DNA of 64,000 nucleotides, from positions 1 to 64,000 of the forward strand of contig NC_046675.1 of NCBI RefSeq assembly GCF_003369915.1. The letters are read 5' to 3'. Position numbers and translations under genes: made by a program. This DNA comes from Drosophila miranda (taxonomy: Eukaryota; Arthropoda; Insecta; Diptera; Drosophilidae). The notes under the pieces are model-generated. The model had not been told where the DNA came from and made no database searches. It saw nothing but the letters and a program-made list of their open reading frames with translations. The first letter of the stretch is position 1, and each line of letters opens with the position of its first letter. This document shows, piece after piece, positions 40,000 through 52,530 of this stretch.

Positions 40000-42136
40000 A
40001 TGGTACGTAAACCGTGCCCCAAATCCAAAAAGAAGACCAATTTGGCCTCGAGTGCTCCGTGTTCGGACAACGAAATCGATCTTCTCTCCCCCTCGGTACC
40101 AATGTCGGGTATATCGCAGAGTGATCTACGCCCCCTTTCCTGTCGCTCGAGCTCATTGGCAGATTTGACCAGCGACATGCCATCAACCTCAGCTGCCGCT
40201 GCAGCCAAGTTGATGCAGGCCCCGATCACTGTGAAGCCATTGCTAGCCCCCCCTCTGCCATGCTGACCAGAGCCTCTGCTGCTACTGCCTCTGCTGCTAC
40301 TGCCTGTGCTGCCATTCCTGGTGCTGCTGCTAAAGCCACCGCCCCTACTCGCGTAGCTGCCGCCACAGCTAAACGCCCATCAACATCTACAGTTCCTAGT
40401 ACTGCTCGTGTAGGTGCTGCTCAACGCACGCCAGTTTCTACTGGTGCTGCCCGTGCTGCTGCTGCCTCTACTGCTACCTGTGCCCCTGGCAGTTCTGCCA
40501 CTGCTGACGCTACCAATCCTACTGCCCTTGCAGCATCCGTGCCGAGCCAGATGACTCTGCACGAGATTCTCAAGGAGCAGCGGGAAAAACTCGCAAAGGA
40601 GAGGAAGGTGATGGCCATGCTGAAGGCCGAGTCGGAGGCCCGTAATAAGAAGCGGACGACCACCCTGGCCTCGCCGATTACAAAGGTGTCGGCCAAGATG
40701 GTCAAACGGATAGTATCCTCGAAGGAGAAGCGGGACCCCAACCAGATGAGTACAACAAATTATTACAATATTCTTTCTGATGCTGATATGGATGTGGATG
40801 CTGACTGCAGCGAGGGAGAGACGGAAGCCGAGGAACCTGTTCCCACAAACAGGCCCTCTACTTCTCATACCACCCCCCGCCTGCCCCTACTACTGCGCAC
40901 GCTAACAATGCTGCTGCTACTGCTGACGCCAAAATTGTGCGGCCAGCCCCCATTTACATTCCTAATGTCACAGATATTTTTCCCCTACTACAGTGCTTTG
41001 ATAATGCCATTGGCGCTGGTACATATGATACCAGGCCGGCTGCTAATAGGTCTTTAAAGGTAATGTGCCACACCATAGATGGACATAGGGCCCTGATCCG
41101 GCTCCTAAATGAGGGACAAGGTGTCGAACACCACACGTTTCGCCTGAAAAGCGAGAGGGGAATGCGTATTGTTATACGCCACCTGCACCGCTCCACACCC
41201 ACAGATTGGGTGCGTGAACAGCTCGGAAGACTCGGATATAAAGTGAGGCATATTGCCAATATCTTTAAAAGGTTTACAAAGGAGCCACTGGACCTATTCG
41301 AGGTTGAGCTAGAGCCTCAGGAGATTAACAATAACATCTATGAACTAACGGCAATCTGCAGCCAACGGGTCAAGGTGGAGAAGCCCATACGTGCGCCAGG
41401 TGTTCCTCAGTGCCATAAGTGTCAGATGTTTGGGCACTCGAAGAATTACTGCAACCGTGCAGTTATTTGTTTGAAGTGCGGCGATAAGCACGACCCTAAG
41501 GACTGCCCCAAGAAGCGGGAGGAGGTGCCGAAATGCGCAAATTGTGATGGTCCCCATGTTGCCAGCTACCGTGGCTGTGTGAAGTATAAGGAGTACTGCA
41601 ACAAAAGAAGAAATGGGTTAGATCAGACCAACAAGATGCTAAATAAACTTTCGATGCCTACCTTACCCGCCACTCAGGGTTTGCGGCGTCCCCGCCAGCC
41701 ACCCGTCATGAACCAGCAGGGATTTCCAGCACTGCAGCAACCTAGCCGCCGGCGAGCGCGCTCTGGCGCAAGAGCTCCTGCTCCTCCAGTTCAAATGAGC
41801 AGTTATGCCGATGCACTCCGCACACGGCAACCAGCGAGTCATTCCCAGCCTCTTCCTGGGAGGCAAGTATGGCATTCGGTGCCGCCAGCAGCGACCACAA
41901 CTGGATTCCAGCCCGTGGCGAGCAGTCAGAGTGTCCGTCCTAGCGATGAGCTCAGCCAGAAACTGGACTATCTCATCACCCTGCTGACTCAGGAGCGGAT
42001 CCAGCATGCGGCCGCCGCTGCTGAATCTACTCAAAAGCTGGAAGGAAAAATGGATGTGTTAATTGCTCAAATGACAAAGCTTACAGACTGTTTATACGCT
42101 AGCATTCAGGCGAATTCATTTGCCAGAAATGTATAA
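40000..42136 (+). pseudogene. T Gag, E6 copy, two apparent frameshifts
   Basis: Same start and stop as intact T Gag, but the C run at about 40248-40256 has seven C instead of eight, and that at about 40873-40878 six instead of seven. Either this is a real decayed copy or both are homopolymer miscalls; the rest of the frame is clean. Confidence 0.85.
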
Positions 42137-45100
42137 TCCTAATGCTAACTACTCTACCCGCCACCACAGCAATCTAAAGATTGTATTTTGGAACGCCTCG
42201 GGACTCCGAGGGAAGACAGCTGAACTTGCGGCATTTGCATGCAGACACGAAGTTGACGTTCTGATGGTCTCTGAGTCTCATTTTAAAAACTCAGAGACCT
42301 TCAGCGTCAATGGATACTGTACTTACGGTGCCAATCACCCATCTGGGACTGGTCGTGGGGGATCCCTGCTCTTAATCAGAGCTGGAATCCTTCATATTGC
42401 CCTGCCAAACATAACAACGGACCACATTCAGTGTGCATCCGCTACCCTGACCCTGCCTGATGGTGGCCGACTGGTGGTCTCTTCCATTTACTGCCCCCAA
42501 TGGAGGAATGGACTGAGGAGGACTTCTTGGCATTGTTTGGTCAGTTGGGGCCGAGATTTGTTGCTGCTGGCGATTGGAACGCGAAGAACTCGTGGTGGGG
42601 AAACGCAAGGGCGTGCAGAAGAGGCGGAAAGCTGCTCAGGGCCGTTCAGGAAAGTAGCTGCAACATCCTGGCTACTGGATCTCCAACCCACTACCCATAT
42701 AACACTCGGCACACACCATCGGCAATCGACTTCGCGGTCTACAAGGGCGTGAGGGATGAGTTGCTGCATATCTCCCATCTGAATGACCTCTCATCTGATC
42801 ATCTCCCAATGGTGGTTCAGTTGAGCATGTCTCCAGCGGAGGCGGTGAACAGGAGACGCCTCTTGCCCCAGGGTCCAGCATTGCGAGGTTCCAATCTTGG
42901 CTTGACTCGCACATCCATCTGAATACCGAGCTCAGGTCAGCAGAGGATGTTGATGACGCAGCTAGCATTCTGGAGAGGAACGTGTTGGAGGCAGCTGAAC
43001 ATGCCACAAGCGGTTTGAGGAGGCCCGTCCGACCTAGAGTCCAAGCTGAGTACCAGGTCAGCAATCGCATACGGCTGATGATTGCCACCAAGAGGCGCCT
43101 GAGGAATCTACTGAAGCGGAACCATGATCCGGCAGTGCGGCACCTGTACAACATGCTAGCCAACAGGATTCATAAGGAGCTGGAAGCGGACAAAGCCAGA
43201 CGCGCGGACGCAATCATTGGTTCAATCGATCCCACTGATCGCTACAGCATGGCAAAGCTGTGGAGATTGACCAATGGATTGAAGCGGCAGCCAGCAGCCA
43301 ACTTGCCTGTCCGAAAGTTTTGCGCCGATGGAGATGACAATTCAGACGATCCCTGGTGTAAGAGCACGGAGGAGAAGGCAGAGTCCTTTGCGAGGCATCT
43401 GGAGCAGCGTTTCAAGCCTGTACTGACCAGCGCGGCAGCCGACATACGAGCAATCGAGGAGTCTCTTGAAGAGTTTGGATCCCCTGGTCCCAATTTGAGA
43501 TTCAGGGCGATCACTCTTCCTGAGATTGAGGCACAAGTCAAGGTACTGAAGGTAAAAAAGGCCCCTGGAATGGACAGGATTGACAATCGGACGATAAAAG
43601 CTCTACCCAAGTCTGCTCTCCTGTATTTTGCACTCATATGCAACAGCTCCCTTAGGATTGGTTGCTTTCCTAACAGGTGGAAACACGCGGCAGTTAGTAT
43701 GATCCCCAAGCCAGGAAAACCCGCCGATAAGTTGGCATCTTATCGCCCCATCAGTCTGCTTTCGGGTCTGTCCAAACTGTTTGAGCGTCTCATTCTGACC
43801 AGGATGATGGAAGCTGATGGATTTGTCGAGGCTATTCCAAACCATCAGTTCGGCTTCAGACAGGTGCACGCGGCTGAACACCAATTGGGGAGAGTCTCGA
43901 AGTTCATTTTGTCCACATATGAGAACAACCTGTACTGCTCAGCCATCTACATGGACATACAGGAGGCATTCGACCGAGTCTGGCATTCGGGCCTGAAGTA
44001 CAAGATGAAGCAGCTGTTGCCGGCAGCAATATACAGAGTCTTGTCCCACTACTTGGACGATCGAACTTTCTATGTGGAATGCACAGGCGGAGTCAAGTCA
44101 GGGTACAAAAAGATTGCAGCAGGCGTTCCTCAGGGCAGCGTACTTGGGCCAGTTCTATACAATCTGTATACATACGACATGCCGCTTCCTCGCGACAGGG
44201 GTATGCTCTTGGCTACCTATGCTGACGACACAGCAATCCTGGCGACTGGCATGAATCAGCTCATGGCTACCCAAAAGCTCAACCGCTTCCTGCTCAGCAT
44301 CTCCAACTGGGCAAAGCAATGGGGCATCACCATCAATGCCTCCAAAACTGTGCATATAGTGCATACGTTGCGCACGATCCAGCAGCCAGATGATGATTTG
44401 CAGCCGCACATCGCCGACCAGCGAATCAGTAGCGTCGCCGTGCACTCATATCTGGGGGTCAAGCTGGACGCCAAGCTACAGTTCCACCTGCACATCAGCA
44501 ACGTCGTCACAAAGGTCAGGGCAAGGGTCCAAAAACTGCGCTGGCTCCTGAACACAAGCAGCAAATTGAACCTCAAAACCAAGGTAATGCTGTACAAGCA
44601 GATGATCGCACCGATCTGGCAGTACACATTGGCCGTATGGGGTCCATTAGCTACCAGCGCAGAATTTGGACGGATCCAGGTTGAGCAGAACAAGACCCTT
44701 CGACTGATATGTAACGCTCCATGGTATGTGAGGAATGACACCATCCACAGGGACCTGGAAGTGGACACGGTTGAGGCAGTTTACGAGAGGACGTGCAAGA
44801 GGTACACGGGGCAAATGAGATCCCACCACAACATTGAGGCAGCCAAAGTGGTCAATGACCCCTACGTACCGCACCGAATCTCTAGACCCCGGTATTCCGA
44901 GTATCTTGCCAAACACCTTCCCAAAGAACTCGCGAAACACGAATGGAACCGAATTGAGATGATCCCTAACCAGCGCCCGTTCACCGAAGAAGACCAAATC
45001 AGCCACGACCGGGACCTTGATGACATGCGGAGGATGCTGATCAGGATGGATCGCCCAGTGTCGCCGCCAACAGAGTTCAACTACTACACAGAGGTCATAC

Positions 45101-45369
45101 TGCCAAGACGGAGGCAACTGGAGCCTGCCCCCATAGCCACGATCGATCTGACGGTCAGCAGCAGAAGGCAGCGACTAGAACGATTGGGACTGGCATTGAA
45201 TGCAGCAATGAACGAGATAGCTGACACACACTCGCGGCACAGCGATAACGGCCAGGTCAATGGAAGCACACTCACACACACGAACACAAATGCCCAGGAA
45301 CATCAACCACCGCCAGCAACGGGTACAAGAAACACAGAGAATAACAGCCAAAATGTACAGCAGCAATGA
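42129..45369 (+). pseudogene. T Pol, E6 copy, two apparent frameshifts
   Basis: One C missing in the run at about 42493-42498 and another at about 42867-42870, both in the endonuclease part. The RT part (from about 42982 on) is open to the stop and has YADD. Only a synonymous change (CAGCTG for CAACTG at about 44010) was noticed elsewhere. Confidence 0.85.
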
Positions 45370-46509
45370 AGACTTACCGCCAGCAAAGTCCCGTTCAGCC
45401 CCTAAGAATGCAACAACCATGGCTGCCACATTCGTACACAGAAAACACACACGCACGGAAAAAAAAAACACAGAGGCATATGCGAGCGCGACAATTGGCC
45501 GTTACGGAATGATCACTCTGCTTAATATCTTCCTAAACCGATTAACTAACGACATAGAAATGGACAACTGCAAATTATTAAAAAGAGTAGAAGACTCATG
45601 CGAACGATTGCCAAAAACGCGTCCGAACAAGGCGCTGCTGTTCAAAGCTATGAGCGTTAGCATTTCTGCTGCGCAATTTCTGTCTCCTCCTTCTCCTATA
45701 GATCTCGAATTGCCGCCAGTGAACTCCCTGAGAGGAAGAGAGAAGCCAACAACAACTGGAAGGTGGTGGACTTCGGCCATTTCCACTGATGAGACAACGG
45801 ACCGTTGCGCACATACAAGCGCACATACAAACACTCATCCACACAAACGCTCAACTCAATGCTGGCTGCCCCGGACCAGAGGGCGGAACAGTAACGAAGG
45901 AAGAAATGAAGACAGAAACAAAACAAGCAATAGCTCTGGCTGCCCCGGACCAGTGGGCAGAGGAGAAACAAAAACAAGACAAAACAAATAAAAGACAAGA
46001 CATAGAATAGATAACATATATATGTATATAATCTCCCTTTTCTGCCAATGAAGGCAACCAAAATGTTCCCCTTAATTATAATCTACATTTAAATCTATCT
46101 ATAGTCTAGAGTATTATGCTTTAGCTCTACCCACTCCCTCTCCCCCCTCTGGCAAACGGACTGTTGCCAAAGTGGAGAGATTTCCCCATATGGACGATTG
46201 CGCCGGCAACACTGCCGGCAATGGAGATTTCGTGCTGTTTAAAGCATCGTATTTGCTGCCTACGGCTGCTGTTAGCAACCGTAGACAGCTATTTACATAC
46301 ATTTATATTAAGTAACAGCCTCAACAAACTGTACCTAAAATGCTATATTAAGTATTGGTATAAATAAAGTCCCCATAGCGTAACGTAACTCTGGCTCCCC
46401 TAACCTGCTGGATCAGGCCAAGGCTCGAGCTGGGTTACGTTACGTTATGTTAGTTACGTATCGCCTCCGCTGCATACGACACACAAAAAAAAAAAAAAAA
46501 AAAAAAAAA

Positions 46510-49500
46510 CATCAAAAAATTAATTATTAAATAGCCAAAATCGCCACAAAATCCCCGAAACAATATTGCACATGTATAATTATACACTGTGCAATATTCA
46601 GTAAATACATTCCGGGCAACGCGAAGTGTTGTGCCGTTTAGAAGTTTTCAACATACAAATACTACATAACCAAAGTGCCAAAAGTGAAAAAACGTGGGGT
46701 AGGCTTCAGCCGCTGCTGACCACCCCCCCCTCCGCTATATTAACACTTGTGTCTGTTTTGCACCAATAAAGCTACGGAAAACAAACAATGGTACGTAAAC
46801 CGTGCCCCAAATCCAAAAAGAAGACCAATTTGGCCTCGAGTGCTCCGTGTTCGGACAACGAAATCGATCTTCTCTCCCCCTCGGTACCAATGTCGGGTAT
46901 ATCGCAGAGTGATCTACGCCCCTTTCCTGTCGCTCGAGCTCATTGGCAGATTTGACCAGCGACATGCCATCAACCTCAGCTGCCGCTGCAGCCAAGTTGA
47001 TGCAGGCCCCGATCACTGTGAAGCCATTGCTAGCCCCCCCTCTGCCATGCTGACCAGAGCCTCTGCTGCTACTGCCTCTGCTGCTACTGCCTGTGCTGCC
47101 ATTCCTGGTGCTGCTGCTAAAGCCACCGCCCCTACTCGCGTAGCTGCCGCCACAGCTAAACGCCCATCAACATCTACAGTTCCTAGTACTGCTCGTGTAG
47201 GTGCTGCTCAACGCACGCCAGTTTCTACTGGTGCTGCCCGTGCTGCTGCTGCCTCTACTGCTACCTGTGCCCCTGGCAGTTCTGCCACTGCTGACGCTAC
47301 CAATCCTACTGCCCTTGCAGCATCCGTGCCGAGCCAGATGACTCTGCACGAGATTCTCAAGGAGCAGCGGGAAAAACTCGCAAAGGAGAGGAAGGTGATG
47401 GCCATGCTGAAGGCCGAGTCGGAGGCCCGTAATAAGAAGCGGACGACCACCCTGGCCTCGCCGATTACAAAGGTGTCGGCCAAGATGGTCAAACGGATAG
47501 TATCCTCGAAGGAGAAGCGGGACCCCAACCAGATGAGTACAACAAATTATTACAATATTCTTTCTGATGCTGATATGGATGTGGATGCTGACTGCAGCGA
47601 GGGAGAGACGGAAGCCGAGGAACCTGTTCCCACAAACAGGCCCTCTACTTCTCATACCACCCCCCGCCTGCCCCTACTACTGCGCACGCTAACAATGCTG
47701 CTGCTACTGCTGACGCCAAAATTGTGCGGCCAGCCCCCATTTACATTCCTAATGTCACAGATATTTTTCCCCTACTACAGTGCTTTGATAATGCCATTGG
47801 CGCTGGTACATATGATACCAGGCCGGCTGCTAATAGGTCTTTAAAGGTAATGTGCCACACCATAGATGGACATAGGGCCCTGATCCGGCTCCTAAATGAG
47901 GGACAAGGTGTCGAACACCACACGTTTCGCCTGAAAAGCGAGAGGGGAATGCGTATTGTTATACGCCACCTGCACCGCTCCACACCCACAGATTGGGTGC
48001 GTGAACAGCTCGGAAGACTCGGATATAAAGTGAGGCATATTGCCAATATCTTTAAAAGGTTTACAAAGGAGCCACTGGACCTATTCGAGGTTGAGCTAGA
48101 GCCTCAGGAGATTAACAATAACATCTATGAACTAACGGCAATCTGCAGCCAACGGGTCAAGGTGGAGAAGCCCATACGTGCGCCAGGTGTTCCTCAGTGC
48201 CATAAGTGTCAGATGTTTGGGCACTCGAAGAATTACTGCAACCGTGCAGTTATTTGTTTGAAGTGCGGCGATAAGCACGACCCTAAGGACTGCCCCAAGA
48301 AGCGGGAGGAGGTGCCGAAATGCGCAAATTGTGATGGTCCCCATGTTGCCAGCTACCGTGGCTGTGTGAAGTATAAGGAGTACTGCAACAAAAGAAGAAA
48401 TGGGTTAGATCAGACCAACAAGATGCTAAATAAACTTTCGATGCCTACCTTACCCGCCACTCAGGGTTTGCGGCGTCCCCGCCAGCCACCCGTCATGAAC
48501 CAGCAGGGATTTCCAGCACTGCAGCAACCTAGCCGCCGGCGAGCGCGCTCTGGCGCAAGAGCTCCTGCTCCTCCAGTTCAAATGAGCAGTTATGCCGATG
48601 CACTCCGCACACGGCAACCAGCGAGTCATTCCCAGCCTCTTCCTGGGAGGCAAGTATGGCATTCGGTGCCGCCAGCAGCGACCACAACTGGATTCCAGCC
48701 CGTGGCGAGCAGTCAGAGTGTCCGTCCTAGCGATGAGCTCAGCCAGAAACTGGACTATCTCATCACCCTGCTGACTCAGGAGCGGATCCAGCATGCGGCC
48801 GCCGCTGCTGAATCTACCCAGAAACTGGAAGGGAAGATAGATGTACTAATTGCACAGATGACTAAGCTGACAGATTGCTTATACGCTAGCATCCAGGCAA
48901 ATTCTTATGCCAGTAATGTATAGTACTAGTACTAATTACTCCAATTGACAAGCAATAGCTCTGGCTGCCCCGGACCAGTGGGCAGAAGAGAAACGTAAAC
49001 AAGACAAAAACAAATAAGAAGACAAGAATTAGAATAGAAAACATACATATATAATCTCCCTTTTCTGCCAAAATGTTTCCCCTTAGTCGATAATGTAAAC
49101 TTAAACTTAATTTAAAGTCTAGAGTATTTTATGCTTTGGCTCTGCCCACTCCCTCTCCCCGCTCTGGCTAACGGACTGTTGCCAAAGTGGAGAGATTTCC
49201 CCCAATGATGATTGCGCCGGCAGCACTGCCGGCAGAGGAGATTTCGTGCTGTTCAAAGCATCGTATTTGCTGCCTACGGCTGCTAACAGCAGCTCGTAGA
49301 CAGCTATTTACATATATTTATAAGCTACAGCCCCAACAATTTGTACTAAAAATGCTGTTATAGTATAGGTACAATAAAGTCCCCATAGCGCGACGTAACT
49401 CTGGCTCCCCTAACCTGCTGGATCAGGCCAAGGCTCGAGCTGGGTTACGTTGCGTTATGTTAGTTACGTATCGCCACCGCTGCATACGACACAAAAAAAA

Positions 49501-49511
49501 AAAAAAAAAAA
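46510..49511 (+). mobile_element. E7: T/S recombinant with C-run frameshifts
   Basis: Same structure and same T-to-S switch as E4, following E6 as E4 follows E3. A tail at 49493-49511. The terminal stem has one change (CGCGACGTAAC at 49389) that turns an A-T pair into G-T. Confidence 0.88.
46788..48923 (+). pseudogene. Gag of E7, three apparent frameshifts
   Basis: T-type gag with S-type C-terminus as in E4. Single C losses at about 46919-46922, 47034-47040 and 47661-47666 break the frame in the N-terminal half. The C-terminal 399 codons, with conserved block, knuckles and coiled coil, are open. Confidence 0.85.
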
Positions 49512-51053
49512 CACACAACGACAATGCAGTTGGGTGGCCGGACCAGTGCCACTCGAGTGCAGCAGCCAACACCAACCAACGACAGATGCAACGTGGGCGG
49601 CCGGACCAGAGCCGCTCGCCATCTCCAACTTTTGCCCACGATGCACGCCATCTCCAAGTCCAGCCATCGCCACCAAGATCCCAGATGGTGCCACAAATCC
49701 TGCACAGGGGGACAACAGAGCCGGCCGGTATGCGGCGCAATGTTCTGCATTGCGTTTGCCATGCCGGCCGGTGCTTCGTTGTAGTTGTCCTCCTGTTAAG
49801 AAATAGACGATATTTAAGTATGTTTATTGTTGTGTAAATGTATTGTAATTATTGTTTGTTTTACCTTGTATATATCTCTGTAGTTTTGTAGTCCTTATTT
49901 GTAGTAATTGTAGATAGTTTGTCCTTAGCTGTAATGTAATTTAATTAATTTTAGTTATTTATTTTATCATAATTACCTTTCATTCTTCCTCTTCTTTCCC
50001 AACTATCTCCCATTCCCCAATACCTGACAAGTGGTAACGCCATTAATGACCCAAAAATACCACGCCAATTAGAAAAATACCGCGCCGATAACACACCAAA
50101 AAAGCCAATTCAAAATGCATTTATTAATGCCGGTGTGTTATCGGCCGCCAACTTCGGCAATTACGCCCAGCCATTCCCCTTTTCACCCCCACCCATTTCA
50201 AACCCATAGCAGTTGAGCAGGACCAAAATGAACACTGCCATCCTTCGCCACTCTGCCAAATGCCCCAACAAAGCCATTTCAACCGCCCACAAGATGCTAT
50301 GCGGTCGACTCTTCGGAGCGTCACGCGCCCGGATCGTAAGATCCGGAAGTTTACAGTATCCGGGCGGTTATACGGGAGCAGGCAAATTTCCCCCTTCCCT
50401 TCCCTTCCCCCTTATAACAGAGCAGCCAATACACGGAGCCAAGGAACACACAAGAACACTAGCCATTTACCAAAGACAACACACACAGCCACTAAATCAG
50501 GAAAGCCATTAAATTTCCATTGCCTACTTATCGGTGCTGCTGCCCTCGGACTACTTTCATCTCACTCAATATTGGGGTGAGTGAAAGTGGAACCGGGGGT
50601 GAGAGCACCGGTAAATGACGATCGGCGATCGGGTCTCTCGAGTGTGGGGGAGAGTGTGGGAGTTGGCGGACATGTGAGAGTTCCACCATGAACCTCGTCC
50701 GCCACTCTCATCTCGTCCACCCGCTCGAGAGGTCGCGTTCGTCGGACGTGCCAGAACCGTTTCGTGTCGTGTCGCTTCTTATTGTTCTGTGCCGTGTCGC
50801 CATTGACGTTTTTTCTGTGTTGCCCTGTTCTTTTTGTGGTGTCTGTTGTGTGCCGTGCCGTGCCGTGCCCCCTGACATGACAAAAGTCCCTTCCCCCCCC
50901 ACCACCACTGCTACTACCGACAAGCTTTCTGCTCCCCAATAAATAACATTAATGTAAATGCCAACAAATAACATTAATTTACATATATAAACACAAACCA
51001 ACTAGAGAGTGTTGCCAACAAATAGCATTAAATAGTACACAAACCAACTAGAG
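49512..51053 (+). mobile_element. E8: 5'-truncated H fragment, beta 3' end
   Basis: Only the distal 1.5 kb of an H 3' UTR: two CGGACCAG hairpins, nested hairpin 49720-49772, 14-bp stem 50084-50145, GNRA hairpin 50329-50346, bulged stem 50664-50704. It ends CCAACTAGAG twice (51007 and 51053), the second after a 46-base degenerate repeat of the terminus, then joins T pol with no A tail. Confidence 0.85.
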
Positions 51054-51404
51054 GATGACATGCGGAGGATGCTGATCAGGATGGATCGCCCAGTGTCGCC
51101 GCCAACAGAGTTCAACTACTACACAGAGGTCATACTGCCAAGACGGAGGCAACTGGAGCCTGCCCCCATAGCCACGATCGATCTGACGGTCAGCAGCAGA
51201 AGGCAGCGACTAGAACGATTGGGACTGGCATTGAATGCAGCAATGAACGAGATAGCTGACACACACTCGCGGCACAGCGATAACGGCCAGGTCAATGGAA
51301 GCACACTCACACACACGAACACAAATGCCCAGGAACATCAACCACCGCCAGCAACGGGTACAAGAAACACAGAGAATAACAGCCAAAATGTACAGCAGCA
51401 ATGA
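51054..51404 (+). pseudogene. T Pol C-terminal fragment
   Basis: Open from the junction in the Pol frame: DDMRRMLIRMDRPVSPPTEF to the normal C-terminus ending NNSQNVQQQ. No catalytic part. Confidence 0.88.
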
Positions 51405-52530
51405 AGACTTACCGCCAGCAAAGTCCCGTTCAGCCCCTAAGAATGCAACAACCATGGCTGCCACATTCGTACACAGAAAACACACACGCACGGAAAAAAA
51501 AACACAGAGGCATATGCGAGCGCGACAAATGGCCGTTACGGAATGAGAACACTGACAAATATCTTCCCGAACCGACCAACTGGCGACATGGAAATGGACA
51601 GCTGCAAATTGTTTAAAAGAGTAGAAGACTCATGCGACCGACTGCCAAAAACGCGTCCGACCAAGGCGCCGCTGTTCAAAACTATGAGCGTTAGCATCTC
51701 TGCTGCGCAATTTCTGTTTCTCCTTCTCCTATAGACCCCGAACTGGTGCCAGTGATCTCCCTGAGAGGAAGAGAGAAGACAACAACAACCTCTGGAAGGT
51801 GGTGGATTCCTGCCATTTCCACTGCCGAGACAACTGTCTGCTGCGCACAACCACACACGCACATACACACATCCACACAGACACTCAACCCAATGCTGGC
51901 TGGCCCGGACCAGAGGGCGGAACAACAAAGAAAGAGGATGAAGAAGGGAACAAAACAAGCAATAGCTCTGGCTGCCCCGGACCAGTGGGCAGAGGAGATA
52001 CAAAACAAGACAAAAAAGGAATTAGACAATAATTAGAATAAATAACATATATACATAATCGCCCTCCCTGCCAATTGTAAGGCAACCAAAATGTTTCCCC
52101 TTAATTATAGTCTATATATAAACCTAAACCTAGTCTAAGTCAAAGAGTGTTATGCTTTAACTCTACCCACTCCCCTCCCCCTTTGGCAAACGGACTGTTT
52201 ACCAAAGCGGAGAGATTTAAACAACAAGATGATTGCGCCGGCAGAACTGCTGGCAGAAGAGATTTCTTGCTGGAAAAAAAAAGCATTGTATTTGCTGCCT
52301 ACGGCTGCTAACAGCAGCCTGTAGACAGCTGTATACAAACATTTATACATTAACAGCCCCATTAGTTTGTACCTTAAATGCTAGTTGAAAGTATCTGTAC
52401 AATAAAGTCCACATAGCGTAACGTAGCCCTGGCTCCCCTAACCTGCTGGACAGGCCAAGGCTCGAGCCGGGTTACGTTACGTTATGATAGTTACGTATCG
52501 CCTCCGCTGCATACGACACATCAAAAAAAA
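51054..52530 (+). mobile_element. E9: 5'-truncated divergent T element
   Basis: Starts in the last part of pol. It matches T to about 51545 and is then clearly diverged through the 3' UTR while keeping the two CGGACCAG hairpins (51900-51920 and 51972-51992), the TGCTGGC hairpin, the two-tier hairpin and the terminal stem (52417-52425/52473-52481). Ends CGACACATC + eight A at 52523-52530. Confidence 0.85.

Larger units (their letters stand above)
39713..46509 (+). mobile_element. E6: T element with C-run frameshifts
   Basis: Full T structure with 5' palindrome, gag, pol, 3' UTR and a 25-base A tail (46485-46509). Differs from E2 and E3 mainly by loss of one C in each of four C runs. Sequence otherwise almost the same, including the E5/E6 junction linker shared with E1/E2. 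Confidence 0.9.
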
